Below are positions 55,561-64,000 of a DNA stretch of 64,000 nucleotides, piece after piece. The position numbers and the translations under genes were made by a program. The notes beneath the pieces were generated by a model. That model was not told the DNA's origin and ran no database searches. It saw only the letters and a program-made list of their open reading frames with translations. The first letter of the stretch is position 1; each line of letters begins with the position of its first letter. Source of the DNA: Caulobacter vibrioides. Lineage in GTDB: Bacteria > Pseudomonadota > Alphaproteobacteria > Caulobacterales > Caulobacteraceae. Location of the stretch: contig LNIY01000002.1 of NCBI GenBank assembly GCA_001449105.1, positions 48,859-112,858 on the forward strand, written 5' to 3'.

Positions 55561-56897
55561 CGGGTCTCGATGGTGGCGGCGTTGCGCAGGTCCCGCAGGT
55601 AACGTTTGGAGATCAGCGCAAGTTGCTGACCCTTAAGGCGATTTTCGATCTGGTCGTGAGACGGCGCGCCGCCGCCCGATTGGCGCTTGCCGCACACCGC
55701 GATCAGGTGCAGGCCCGCGTCCGTGCGGATCGGATCCGACACCTGGCCGACGTTCAGGGCGTTGGCCGCTTCCTGGAACGACGGCGCCAGGTCGCCGATC
55801 TCGGCCTCGCCGAGGTCGCCGGCCACCACGCCGCCCACCTTGCCGGCGTCGGCTTCGAGGGTCTGGCAGCTGGTCAGCTTGGGCTTCAGGCCGGCCAGCA
55901 GGGCGGTGGCGGCCTGGACGTCGGCTTCCGGGGCGTCCTTGGGCAGGGCCACGGCCACCTGCTTGAGGTCGACCAGGGTCGCTTTGGCGCCCGAGCGCTT
56001 GTCGCGCAGATAGACGATGTAGACGCCGTCCTTGACCGGGATCGGGGCCGACAGCTGGCCGGGGCGCAGCTGCTCCAGCGCCGCGTCGACCTCGGCCGGC
56101 ATTTCGCCCGGGCTGACCCAGCCGGCGTCGCCGCCGTTGGCGGCCGTCGAGGCGGCCGAGAACTGGCGGGCCACGGCCGCGAACGGCGCGCCCTGCTGCA
56201 TCTGGCCCACCAGCTGGCGGGCGCCGTTCAGCGCCACCTCGGGGCCGCCGACGCGCACGGCGTCGATGAACACTTCGCTGACCTGGTACTGCGGCTTGCT
56301 GGCCGAGTCGGCCAGGCGGCGCTGGAAGGCCTTGATCTGGTCTTCGCCGATCCGCAGGCGCGAGCCGTAGCGGCCGCTGATCCAGTTCTGCCAGCTGGTC
56401 TCGGCGCGGATCTGGGCGCGCCAGGTGTCGGCGCTGACGCCCTGGGCCGACAGGCTGGCCAGCAGCTGCTGGGCCGTCATCTTGTTGCCCTGGGCGATGT
56501 TCTCGATCTCTTCGTCGACTTCCTTGTCGGTCGAGATGATCGTGATCTTCTGCTCGCGCTCGACCCGACGCAGTTCCTGCATCTGCACGTGCTCGTCGAT
56601 CAGCGAGCGGAGGGCTTCCTGCTCCAGCTGGGGCAGGTTTTCCTGGGTCGGCTGCAGGCCCGAGGTCACCATCAGCAGGCGCATGCGCTGCATCAGGTCG
56701 TAGGACGAGACGATGTCGTCGTTGACCACGGCCGCGACGCTTTCCGACAGCGGGTTGGCGCGCGGCTCGGCGGCCGCCGGCGGGGCGTCGACCAGGGGCG
56801 TGGCCTGGCGGGCCTGGGCGGGAAGGCCCGCCACGGTCAGGGCGAGGATGGATGCGGCGCTGGCCGCAAAAGTCGTCACGCTACGCGCAGACCGCAT
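55557..56897 (-). CDS. surA: SurA-like periplasmic peptidyl-prolyl isomerase / chaperone
   Basis: A 446-aa exported protein: signal peptide ending GLPAQA (about residue 30), SurA_N core (ESVAAVVNDDIVSSYDLMQR, RLLMVTSGLQ), and two parvulin-like (PPIC) segments with YQVSEVFIDAVRVGG and GDAGWVSPGEMPAEVDAALE near the first and DLGEAEIGDLAPSFQEA near the second. SurA escorts outer membrane proteins, including LptD, to the Bam complex. The start is ATG 56897 with AGGAA nearby; an open frame extends to 56948. Placed after lptD, as is common. Confidence 0.93.
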   Translation of the reverse strand: MRSARSVTTFAASAASILALTVAGLPAQARQATPLVDAPPAAAEPRANPLSESVAAVVNDDIVSSYDLMQRMRLLMVTSGLQPTQENLPQLEQEALRSLIDEHVQMQELRRVEREQKITIISTDKEVDEEIENIAQGNKMTAQQLLASLSAQGVSADTWRAQIRAETSWQNWISGRYGSRLRIGEDQIKAFQRRLADSASKPQYQVSEVFIDAVRVGGPEVALNGARQLVGQMQQGAPFAAVARQFSAASTAANGGDAGWVSPGEMPAEVDAALEQLRPGQLSAPIPVKDGVYIVYLRDKRSGAKATLVDLKQVAVALPKDAPEADVQAATALLAGLKPKLTSCQTLEADAGKVGGVVAGDLGEAEIGDLAPSFQEAANALNVGQVSDPIRTDAGLHLIAVCGKRQSGGGAPSHDQIENRLKGQQLALISKRYLRDLRNAATIETR

Positions 56898-57006
56898 GGG
56901 TAGTGTCGTTCCTCTGGAGCCCGGCCCGGCGGCCGGTCTCGATTTCAATGTCTGTGACGCGACGACCTTCCGGTAGACCGTGAGCGGCCGCGTCTCGATG
57001 CGTCAC

Positions 57007-57036
57007 GGGGACGCGTGCGGACGCCCGCACGTCCCC
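57007..57036 (-). other. Strong hairpin between lptD and surA
   Basis: Stem segments 57007-57012/57031-57036 and 57015-57020/57025-57030 pair perfectly around a two-base bulge and a four-base loop. No T tract follows on the minus strand, so it is not a standard terminator. It could protect or attenuate the surA part of the message. Confidence 0.4.
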
Positions 57037-57052
57037 CCGGACGTTGGATTGC

Positions 57053-59458
57053 CTAGTCGCTGTACCCTGTATCACCCAATGTGGCGAGGGTTAGGCGCAC
57101 GACGACCGAGCGGTCGGGCTGCAGCCGCAGCCCGCTCACCGTCGAGCTATAGCGGTCTTCCTGTTGGTAGATGATGTCGATGCGGATGCAATCGTCCGTA
57201 TAGGCCACGCCGAGGTCGCGGCGGCGCCAGGTCTCGGCCACCAGGTCGAGCTGGCCGAAGGCCGTCAGGGACCACTTCTTGGTCAGGTTCAGCTGGCCGC
57301 GGGCCTCGAAGTTTTCCTGCCGCTCGCCGTTGGAGTCGACGTTGTCCTTGAGGTAGCGCAGCGAGCCCTGGACCCGCTGGTTATTGGCGTCGACGCCGGT
57401 TTCCAGGCGGTTGATCTTGGTGGTGTCGGAATCCAGGCGGGTGCGGACATAGGCGTTGATGCCGGCCACCGGCGTCACCGTGGCGGCGACGATCCAGTCC
57501 GACGACTTGTCCTGCAGGCCGGTGCGCGAGGGCAGCAGCGGGTCGTACTCGGTGCGGAAGCTGCGGCCCACCAGGACGCTGCCGCCGCGGCCGTCGGCGG
57601 TGTTGAAGGTCGCACGGCCGCCCACGTTCATCCGCGTGCCGCCTTCGTACAGGTCGAAGCCGGGCGACTTGTTGGTGCGGAAGAGGTTGGTTTCGTCGAA
57701 TTCGAAGGCCGAGCTGTCTTCGTTGTAGAGGTAGGTCGTGGTTCCGTCGCGAGCGACGACCACGGGCACGCGCGAGCTGTCCGAACCGGTGGCGATCTGC
57801 ACCAGCGGTTCCAGGATGACGCTGCCGCCCTTCTTCAGGCCCTTGTACAGCGGCAGGCTCAGATCGACACCGGCCACGCCCATGGTGCGCGAATAGTTGA
57901 CCTCGGCGTCGTCGCCGGCCGCCAGGGCGGCCGTGGACAGGTAGACGCCCTTGATCTTGTAGGCGTCGCCGCGAGCCTGGGCGAAGGGCTGGATGCGCAG
58001 GCCGGGGCCGACCACGGCGCTGGCGCGCCAGTCGGCCTGGACGGTGCCGCGAACGCTGTCGACGCCGCTTTCGTGCGAATAGCTGGAGAACAGGTAGGGC
58101 GACTCGCCGAACTGCGATTCCGAGCGGTTCAGCATCACGCCCGAACCCTGCACGCGCAGGCGGCCGAACAGCACCGGCGATTCGGGCTCCCAGCGGCCTT
58201 CGACCAGGGGGCCGATCACCGGGAAGGCGCCGCTGTTCTCGAACTTGTTGCCCAGGCCCGTCGTCGGGTCGGTGCCGACCACGCGCAGGCCCTGCACCGA
58301 GACGGCCGAGATCGACAGCCACGACCGGTCGTCCTGCCGCGAGGTGTAGATCTGCGAGGTCAGGCGGCGGTCTTCGCTCGTGAACAGGCCGCGCTGTTCG
58401 TAGACGTTGTTGATGTCGTACTTGTCGAAGATCAGGGCGTCGGAGGCGCGCTCGGCGCTGAAGCCCCACTTCCAGTGCTCGTCGATGTCGAACGCGCCCT
58501 TGGCCAGGATGTAGCTGCGGGTGGTCGCGTCGCCGAAGCGGTTGCCCCGGTTGTCGAACTCCTTCTCGTACGTCACGCCCATGCGCGCCTCGAGCATGCC
58601 CGAGTAGAAGCGCTTGCGGTAATCGACGTTGAGGAAGGGGTTAACTTTCGTGTTGATCTGGGGGCTTAGGATCACATCCTGAGACGGCGAGAGCACCTGA
58701 AGGTAGGGCTGCTGGTACGACAGGCCGCGGCGTTGCGACAGGCCCACCTTCGGCGTCAGGAAGCCCGAGCTGCGCGGAGCCTGCGGATCGGGGTGCCAGA
58801 ACAGCGGCAGATAGATCAGCGGCGCGCCCCACAGGCGGATCTTGGCGCCGTGGTAGTAGACGATCTGGCGGGTCTTATCCTGCACCACCTTGTCGGCCTC
58901 GATCGACCAGGTGGGGGTCGGCTTCTCGGCGCAGACGTCGCAGGGCGTGTAGATCGCCTGGTTGAGCTCGGTGACCTGCTCGTTGCGGCGGATCGCGGTG
59001 GCGGCCGCGATCTTCACGTTCTGCTCCAGGCGCGTGGAGAAGTTGCGCGCGAAGCCGGCGCGCATGTCCTTGTCCAGCGTCAGGTCGTCGGCGAACTGGG
59101 CCGTGCCGTCGGCGTTGATCAGCGAGACCTTGCCGTGGGCGGTCACCACGCCGGTGCTGGTGTCGTAGATCACTTCCTGGGCGCGCAGCGTGCGGCCCTG
59201 GTAGCGAACCTCGACCGAGCCGCGCGCCGTCATGGTCTTGGCGGCGTCGTCGCGGATCAGCAGATCGGATTCCAGATAGTAGCCCTGGTCGCCCAGGCCA
59301 TCGTCGGCCGCCGCCGGCTTGGCGGGGACCTCGGGGATGGTCGCGAGCGATTGCTGGGCCTGGGCGGCGCCGCTCGCGGCGGCGACCGCCAGCCAGGCGA
59401 CGCCGGCCATCAGCAGCTTGCGAACCGCCGCGCCTGGCGCTGGGCTTAGATCGATCAT
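57053..59458 (-). CDS. lptD: LPS-assembly protein LptD
   Basis: The outer membrane translocon that inserts LPS on the cell surface together with LptE. The protein (801 aa) has a signal peptide (VAWLAVAAASGAAQAQQ), an N-terminal OstA jellyroll (YYLESDLLIRDDAAKTMTAR, VITAHGKVSLINADG-like strands), and a C-terminal barrel (IYLPLFWHPDPQAPRSSGFL, VGLSQRRGLSYQQPY). I prefer ATG 59458, preceded by GAGG, over 59494, which overlaps the lptG stop. It follows lptF and lptG, the inner membrane parts of the same bridge. lptE, A, B and C are not in the window. Confidence 0.95.
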   Translation of the reverse strand: MIDLSPAPGAAVRKLLMAGVAWLAVAAASGAAQAQQSLATIPEVPAKPAAADDGLGDQGYYLESDLLIRDDAAKTMTARGSVEVRYQGRTLRAQEVIYDTSTGVVTAHGKVSLINADGTAQFADDLTLDKDMRAGFARNFSTRLEQNVKIAAATAIRRNEQVTELNQAIYTPCDVCAEKPTPTWSIEADKVVQDKTRQIVYYHGAKIRLWGAPLIYLPLFWHPDPQAPRSSGFLTPKVGLSQRRGLSYQQPYLQVLSPSQDVILSPQINTKVNPFLNVDYRKRFYSGMLEARMGVTYEKEFDNRGNRFGDATTRSYILAKGAFDIDEHWKWGFSAERASDALIFDKYDINNVYEQRGLFTSEDRRLTSQIYTSRQDDRSWLSISAVSVQGLRVVGTDPTTGLGNKFENSGAFPVIGPLVEGRWEPESPVLFGRLRVQGSGVMLNRSESQFGESPYLFSSYSHESGVDSVRGTVQADWRASAVVGPGLRIQPFAQARGDAYKIKGVYLSTAALAAGDDAEVNYSRTMGVAGVDLSLPLYKGLKKGGSVILEPLVQIATGSDSSRVPVVVARDGTTTYLYNEDSSAFEFDETNLFRTNKSPGFDLYEGGTRMNVGGRATFNTADGRGGSVLVGRSFRTEYDPLLPSRTGLQDKSSDWIVAATVTPVAGINAYVRTRLDSDTTKINRLETGVDANNQRVQGSLRYLKDNVDSNGERQENFEARGQLNLTKKWSLTAFGQLDLVAETWRRRDLGVAYTDDCIRIDIIYQQEDRYSSTVSGLRLQPDRSVVVRLTLATLGDTGYSD

Positions 59459-59486
59459 CAGGGGCCTCGATGCCGGCGTCACAGAC

Positions 59487-60593
59487 TCAACCATCCTCGG
59501 TATAGCAAAGCAGGGTCAGCCCCGCCAAAAGCGCCGCCGCCGGAGGGGTCCAGGCGGCCAGGACAGGCCCCAGGACGTCGGCCTTGCCCAGCGCGCCGCA
59601 CAGTTCGTTGAAGAAGAAGAAGCCAAAGCCAAGCGCGACGCCAGAGCCGGCGAGGGCGGCCAGGCCGCCAAGCCTCATCAGGCGCAGCGAGAAGGCCGCC
59701 GCCAGCACCGACATCGCCGCGAACAGCAGGGGCGTGGCCAGCATCGTTTGCAGGCGCATCTTGAACGGCGTGGCCGAGAAACCGGCCGCCTCGGTGCGGG
59801 CGATGGTCTCGGGCAGGCGCCAGAAGGCCACGGCCTGCGGGTTCTTGAAGCGGTCGGCGGCGGTGCGCTCGTCCAGGTCCGACGGCACGGTGACGCTGTC
59901 GGTGCGGATCGCGCCGGCGCCCGGCGTGGCCTCGCTGACGCCGCTCAGGCGCCAGAAGCCGGGCTCCAGCCGCGCCTCGGCCGCCTCGTAGCGGCGGGTG
60001 AAGACCAGGGCGCCGTCCGGCTTGACGTCGTAGACGAAGAACGAGACGCCGCGCAGGCGCACCGCGCCGTCGATGGTGTCGCGCATGCGGGCGCGGATGA
60101 CGATCTGGCGCTTGTCGTCGCCCTGGCGCAGCCAGGCGCCCTTGGGAGTGTTCTTCAGGTAGCCGGCCAGCAGGGCGTCGCGCTCGGTCTCGAACCGGGC
60201 GCTCATCGCCGAGGTCAGCGGGTTGAGCAGGGTGACGGTGACGACGCCCATCGCGAAGGCGGCGAAGGCGGCCGGCAGGATGAAGCGCCAGGCCGAGACG
60301 CCCGCGGCGCGCATGGCGATCAGTTCGCTGCGGCGGTTCAGGCCCACGAACGCGCCCAGGGTGCCGAACAGGAAGATGAACGGCGTCAGGGTCAGCAGCG
60401 TCGCCGGCGCCTGCAGGATCGTCAGGTACAGCAGCTGGCCGAAGCCCGCGTCCTCCGAACGGGTGCCGACGTTGCGGGTGATGTCGACGAAGGCGATCAG
60501 CATCACCAGCGCGCCCAGCACCGCCAGGGCCGCGCCCAGCGAGGCTAGCGTCTTGCGCAGAACGTAGCGTTCGAGCATGCCGATGCCGATCAC
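59487..60593 (-). CDS. lptG: LPS export permease LptG
   Basis: Inner membrane component of the LptB2FG exporter that pulls LPS from the inner membrane. The 368-aa protein has three N-terminal and three C-terminal membrane helices flanking a periplasmic jellyroll: LERYVLRKTLASLGAALAVL, FVGLNRRSELIAMRAAGVSA and a final SVLAAAFSLRLMRLGG. GTG 60593 is the best start: it overlaps the lptF stop and has GGGAGG six bases upstream; ATG 60578 lies within. Confidence 0.94.
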   Translation of the reverse strand: MIGIGMLERYVLRKTLASLGAALAVLGALVMLIAFVDITRNVGTRSEDAGFGQLLYLTILQAPATLLTLTPFIFLFGTLGAFVGLNRRSELIAMRAAGVSAWRFILPAAFAAFAMGVVTVTLLNPLTSAMSARFETERDALLAGYLKNTPKGAWLRQGDDKRQIVIRARMRDTIDGAVRLRGVSFFVYDVKPDGALVFTRRYEAAEARLEPGFWRLSGVSEATPGAGAIRTDSVTVPSDLDERTAADRFKNPQAVAFWRLPETIARTEAAGFSATPFKMRLQTMLATPLLFAAMSVLAAAFSLRLMRLGGLAALAGSGVALGFGFFFFNELCGALGKADVLGPVLAAWTPPAAALLAGLTLLCYTEDG

Positions 60594-61729
60594 GACACGC
60601 CTCCCAGCGGCTGGAGGCCGCTCGAGGCGCCGATCGGCACGTAGCGCCTGACCTTCTGGCGGAAGATCTGCGCCAGGCCCCACCAGGTGGCGGCGATCGG
60701 CACGGCGTATTGCAGCACGTTCAGCCACACCTGGTCGTCGCACGCCGCCTGCACGCCGAAGCCCATGATCCGCACCACGGCGGCGGCCGCGCCGACGGCG
60801 GCGATCCGCTTGCCGTAGCCCATGCGGCTGAACGAGCCGCCGATCACGGCGGCCAGGGCCATGGCCATCATGGCGATGTTGTACAGCGGGCTGGACAGGC
60901 GCGAATGGCCCTCGGCCAGCATCTTCACCCGGTTATGCTGCTCCCACTCCTGGCTCATGTCCGGGAAGAACAGCTCGTGCGGATAGCGGTCGGCGATCTT
61001 GTAGTGCAGCAGCTCGTCGCTCTGGAACAGGGTCGACAGGTCGAAGACGTATTCCTCGAACGACAGGTAGTTCAGCACGCCCGCGCTGTTGAACTCCTGG
61101 TTGGAGCCCTTGCGCATGATCAGCACCGGCAGGTCGTTGCGCTTGGCGATCACGCCCTCGCGCGCCGTGTAGGTCACCGAGCCGCCGTTGGGCTTTTCCT
61201 GGTGGATGAACAGGTTCTTGATCTGGTTGTCGCGGTCGATCGTCTGGGCGTAGACCGTCAGGCCGGGGCCGGGCTCGGTGAACTCGCCGGGCCGCACCAG
61301 GGTCGAGGCCAGGTCCGTCTTCATGTCGAAGGCCGTCTCGCGGATCAGCCGCGCCGACCAGGGCTGCGCCCACAGGCCCAGCGCCAGCGAGATCAGGGCC
61401 GCGAACACCGACAGCCGCATGGCCGGCGAGATCACCCGCCAGCGGCTCATGCCGCCGGCGAAGCAGACGACGATCTCCTGCTCGGTATGCAGACGATTCA
61501 GCGCCACCAGCGCGGCCACGAACAGCGCGATCGGCATGATGATGTTGAGCAGCTGGGGCAGGGCCAGCAGGATCATCTTGGCGAAGATCAGGGCCGTCTG
61601 GCGCTGCTCGATCAGGATGTCGAATTCCGAGAGGCTGCGCGCCAACAGGGCCAGAGCCGCCAGGGCCGCGGTGGCCAGGATGGTCGGCCCGACCAGCTGT
61701 CGGAAAAGATAGCGTTCGATCAGGCGCAT
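60590..61729 (-). CDS. lptF: LPS export permease LptF
   Basis: Partner permease of LptG. The 379-aa protein begins MRLIERYLFRQLVGPTILAT, has the coupling-helix region NRLHTEQEIVVCFAGGMSRW, a periplasmic jellyroll domain (FTEPGPGLTVYAQTIDRDNQ), and three C-terminal membrane helices with RLSSPLYNIAMMAMALAAVI. It heads the minus-strand lptF-lptG-lptD-surA-pdxA-rsmA run, divergent from pepA, as in many proteobacteria. Confidence 0.95.
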   Translation of the reverse strand: MRLIERYLFRQLVGPTILATAALAALALLARSLSEFDILIEQRQTALIFAKMILLALPQLLNIIMPIALFVAALVALNRLHTEQEIVVCFAGGMSRWRVISPAMRLSVFAALISLALGLWAQPWSARLIRETAFDMKTDLASTLVRPGEFTEPGPGLTVYAQTIDRDNQIKNLFIHQEKPNGGSVTYTAREGVIAKRNDLPVLIMRKGSNQEFNSAGVLNYLSFEEYVFDLSTLFQSDELLHYKIADRYPHELFFPDMSQEWEQHNRVKMLAEGHSRLSSPLYNIAMMAMALAAVIGGSFSRMGYGKRIAAVGAAAAVVRIMGFGVQAACDDQVWLNVLQYAVPIAATWWGLAQIFRQKVRRYVPIGASSGLQPLGGVS

Positions 61730-61979
61730 GCAGGGGGTGTTTCGGGGGCTTCACGGATTCGCGCGGCGAACCCCGGCGTTGTGGCGTGTTCTACACGTCT
61801 GGCTCGGCTTGGCACAACCGAAGACATCATGTGGGACGGCGTGACGGGGCTGTGAACGGCGACGGTCTTTTCCCAAGGATCGGCATGGACTATGCCGGGC
61901 GTTCACGTCCTGTCGCGTCGGATCGCGGCCTTCTCAAGGCCGCGCCGCGACGGGATCTCCCGCTTCCCAGGAGCGCTGC

Positions 61980-63461
61980 ATGCGTATCGAGTTCGTTCCC
62001 GCCGACAGCCAGGCCGGCGCCACGGCCGCCCTCGCGGTCCTCGCCTACGAGGCCGCCGCCCTTTCGCCCGAGGCCAAGGCGGTCAACGAGGCGACCGGCG
62101 GCGCGATCGCCCGCGCCGCGGCCGGCGGCCGATTCATCGGCGCCAAGGGCCAGGTGCTGGACATCCTGGCTCCGGCCGGCCTCGACGCCGCGCGCGTGGT
62201 GGTGATCGGCGTCGACGGCGCCGGCGCGGTCGAGCCGGAGACGGCCGAGATCGCCGCCGCCCACGCCTACGGCGCGGTCAAGACCTCGGGCGTCACCGAG
62301 CTGCTGCTCAAGCTCGGCGGCGACGCCGAGACCGCCGCCCGCGTCGCCTTCGGCGTCAAGCTGGCCGCCTACCGCTTCGACCGCTACCGCACCACCGAGA
62401 AGGCCGAGAAGAAGCCCTCGGTCGCCACCGTCAAGGTCGCCGCCGCCGATCCGGCCAAGGCCCAGAAGGCCTTCGCCGCACTGGAGCCGATCGCCGACGC
62501 CATCCTGTTCAGCCGCGACCTGGTCTCCGAGCCGGCCAACATCCTGCATCCCGAAGAGTTCGCCGCCCGCGTGAAGGGCCTCGAAAGCCTCGGCCTCGAA
62601 GTCGAGATCCTCGGCGAGAAGGAAATGGCCGAGATCGGCATGGGCAGCCTGCTCGGCGTCGGCCAAGGCAGCGTCCGCGAAAGCCAGCTGGTGATCGCCC
62701 GCTGGAACGGCGCGGCCGACAAGTCGGCCCAGCCGATCGCCTTTGTCGGCAAGGGCGTCTGCTTCGACACCGGCGGCATCTCGATCAAGCCCGCCGACGG
62801 CATGGAAGACATGAAGTGGGACATGGGCGGCGCGGCCGCCGTGGCCGGCGTCATGCACGCCCTGGCCGGCCGCAAGGCCAAGGTCAACGCCATCGGCGTC
62901 CTCGGCCTGGTCGAGAACATGCCCGACGGTAACGCCCAGCGTCCCGGCGACGTGGTCACCTCGATGTCGGGCCAGACCATCGAGGTCATCAACACCGACG
63001 CCGAGGGCCGTCTCGTGCTGGCCGACGCCCTCTGGTACACGCAGGACCGCTTCAAGCCGAAGTTCATGGTCGACCTGGCCACCCTGACCGGCGCGATCAT
63101 CATCTCGCTGGGCAACGACTACGCCGGCCTGTTCAGCAACAACGACGGCCTGTCGGAGAAGCTGCTGGCCGCCGGCGATGCCGAGCGCGAGCCGCTGTGG
63201 CGCCTGCCGCTGCCCAAGGCCTACGAGAAGCAGATCGAAAGCCCGATCGCCGACATGAAGAACATCGGCGGCCGCCCGGCCGGCTCGATCACGGCGGGCC
63301 TGTTCCTGCAGCGCTTCGTCAACGGCGTGCCGTGGGCCCACCTCGATATCGCCTCGACCGCCTGGCGCAAGGGCTCGTCAGATCCGACCGTGCCGGACGG
63401 CGCCGTGGGCTTCGGCGTGCGCCTGCTCAACCGCCTCGTCGCCGACGCCTACGAAGGCTGA
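61980..63461 (+). CDS. pepA: Leucyl aminopeptidase (cytosol aminopeptidase PepA)
   Basis: An M17 dizinc aminopeptidase. The 493-aa protein has an N-terminal macro-like domain and the catalytic domain with [45 protein letters not shown], the signature [14 protein letters not shown] and [14 protein letters not shown]. In some bacteria PepA also binds DNA. CAGGAG precedes the ATG. The 250-base gap before it is the divergent control region with lptF; I see no clear box there. Confidence 0.96.
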   Translation: MRIEFVPADSQAGATAALAVLAYEAAALSPEAKAVNEATGGAIARAAAGGRFIGAKGQVLDILAPAGLDAARVVVIGVDGAGAVEPETAEIAAAHAYGAVKTSGVTELLLKLGGDAETAARVAFGVKLAAYRFDRYRTTEKAEKKPSVATVKVAAADPAKAQKAFAALEPIADAILFSRDLVSEPANILHPEEFAARVKGLESLGLEVEILGEKEMAEIGMGSLLGVGQGSVRESQLVIARWNGAADKSAQPIAFVGKGVCFDTGGISIKPADGMEDMKWDMGGAAAVAGVMHALAGRKAKVNAIGVLGLVENMPDGNAQRPGDVVTSMSGQTIEVINTDAEGRLVLADALWYTQDRFKPKFMVDLATLTGAIIISLGNDYAGLFSNNDGLSEKLLAAGDAEREPLWRLPLPKAYEKQIESPIADMKNIGGRPAGSITAGLFLQRFVNGVPWAHLDIASTAWRKGSSDPTVPDGAVGFGVRLLNRLVADAYEG

Positions 63462-63469
63462 CGCCACGC

Positions 63470-63928
63470 ATGTCGGCCGCGCCCTGCGAGATATGGTTCT
63501 ACCACCTGGAGCGAAGCAGCGCCGAGCAGGTGCTGCCCGAGCTGCTGGAAAAGACCCTGGGGCGCGGCTGGAAGGCTCTGGTCCGGGGCGGGGATCCGGC
63601 GCGCCTCAACGCGCTGGACGCCCACCTCTGGACCTTCCGCGACGACAGCTTCCTGCCGCACGGCCTGGCCGAGGAGCCGCTGGCCGAGCGCCAGCCGGTG
63701 CTGCTCAGCGCCGCGCTGGACAACCCGAACGGCGGCGATGCGTTGTTCCTGCTCGACGGCGCCGAGCCGGGGGATCTCAGCGGCTTCGCCCGCTGCATCC
63801 TGCTGTTCGACGGCCGCGACGAAGAGGCCCTGCGACTGGCGCGGGGTCGTTGGAAGGCGTTCAAGGCGGCCGGCCACCCGGTCTCCTACTGGCAGCAGGC
63901 CGAACGCGGATGGGAGAAGAAGGCATGA
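63470..63928 (+). CDS. holC: DNA polymerase III subunit chi
   Basis: A 152-aa HolC protein. E. coli chi links the clamp loader to single-strand binding protein. It reads IWFYHLERSSAEQVLPELLE at the start, VLVRGGDPARLNALDAHLWT-like strand region (ALVRGGDPARLNALDAHLW), and the conserved FLPHGLAEEPLAERQPVLLS. The frame extends upstream inside pepA, but ATG 63470 is right for the family. pepA-holC is a conserved pair. Its stop overlaps the next ATG. Confidence 0.93.
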   Translation: MSAAPCEIWFYHLERSSAEQVLPELLEKTLGRGWKALVRGGDPARLNALDAHLWTFRDDSFLPHGLAEEPLAERQPVLLSAALDNPNGGDALFLLDGAEPGDLSGFARCILLFDGRDEEALRLARGRWKAFKAAGHPVSYWQQAERGWEKKA

Positions 63929-64000
63929 AGCGGCTGTTGACCGTTCTGGGCGCGACCATGGTCCTGGCGGCCTGCTCGACCAGCGCGCCCGAGCCCGCGC
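63925..64000 (+). CDS. Lipoprotein, start only (cut by the window end)
   Basis: The first 25 codons are visible: a basic start (MKRLL), a hydrophobic stretch and a lipobox LAAC with Cys about residue 17, followed by a Ser/Pro-rich linker. It overlaps the holC stop (ATGA). Nothing more can be said of its function. Confidence 0.7.
   Translation, partial: MKRLLTVLGATMVLAACSTSAPEPA

Noticed and set aside
61890..63341. 483-codon minus-strand frame opposite pepA
   Set aside because: Same high-GC antisense effect; composition rich in Gly/Asp/His/Leu repeats, no homology features.

Overview
The window is a high-GC stretch of an alphaproteobacterial chromosome, most likely Caulobacter or a close relative such as Phenylobacterium. 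The evidence is the gene order pyrH-frr-uppS-cdsA-dxr-rseP(mmpA)-bamA-skp-like-lpxD-fabZ-lpxA-lpxI-lpxB, the use of LpxI instead of LpxH, long TonB-dependent receptors, frequent GTG/TTG starts, and GANTC (CcrM-type) sites with a CtrA-like box upstream of a chemoreceptor. I see no IS element, prophage, integrase, CRISPR array, rRNA or tRNA. Almost every base belongs to a confidently readable gene or a short intergenic repeat.

Layout. (1) 1-13.1 kb: a plus-strand envelope and translation cluster covering UMP kinase, ribosome recycling factor, undecaprenyl-PP synthase, CDP-DAG synthase, DXP reductoisomerase, site-2 protease, BamA, a Skp/OmpH-like chaperone, and lipid A synthesis (lpxD-fabZ-lpxA-lpxI-lpxB). 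(2) 13.1-20.6 kb: mixed small genes: an unusual FliK-like/FlhB-C-like pair, a glutathione transferase, a 2H phosphoesterase, a small hydrophilic protein, a DUF454 membrane protein with a heme oxygenase, an ArsC-like reductase, a HAD phosphatase, and a DUF6249/ECF sigma/membrane protein cassette. (3) 20.6-25.8 kb: panB, a YfgM-like TPR protein, bamB and der. (4) 25.8-41.9 kb, mostly minus strand: a cytosolic PAS chemoreceptor, an SDR, an SBF-like transporter, purF-cvpA-radA, alr, a MarC protein, dnaB, a TonB receptor and rplI-rpsR-rpsF, with a plus-strand Yip1-type gene inside. (5) 42.1-46.3 kb: an accessory block with a DUF2059 protein, an unknown secreted protein, a TonB receptor and an exported peroxiredoxin. 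(6) 46.5-52.9 kb: the fatty-acid cluster fabD-fabG-acpP-fabF followed by mltG-yicC-gmk. (7) 53.0-61.7 kb, minus strand: lptF-lptG-lptD-surA-pdxA-rsmA followed by a shrunken response regulator and a complete one. (8) 62.0 kb to the end: pepA, holC and the start of a lipoprotein gene.

Functionally the window is dominated by outer-membrane biogenesis: lipid A synthesis (fabZ, lpxA, lpxD, lpxI, lpxB), LPS export (lptD, lptF, lptG), the Bam machine (bamA, bamB, surA, skp-like), isoprenoid and phospholipid precursors (dxr, uppS, cdsA), and fatty acid synthesis.

The most interesting non-routine items are the orphan FliK-C/FlhB-C pair, an internally deleted receiver-domain protein lacking its phosphoacceptor region, the ECF sigma cassette, short tandem duplications at the stop codons of fabD and fabF, and four different families of intergenic inverted repeats. 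I found no wholly new multi-gene system that I can defend; the orphan FliK/FlhB-like pair and the sigma cassette are the best candidates for uncharacterised function.
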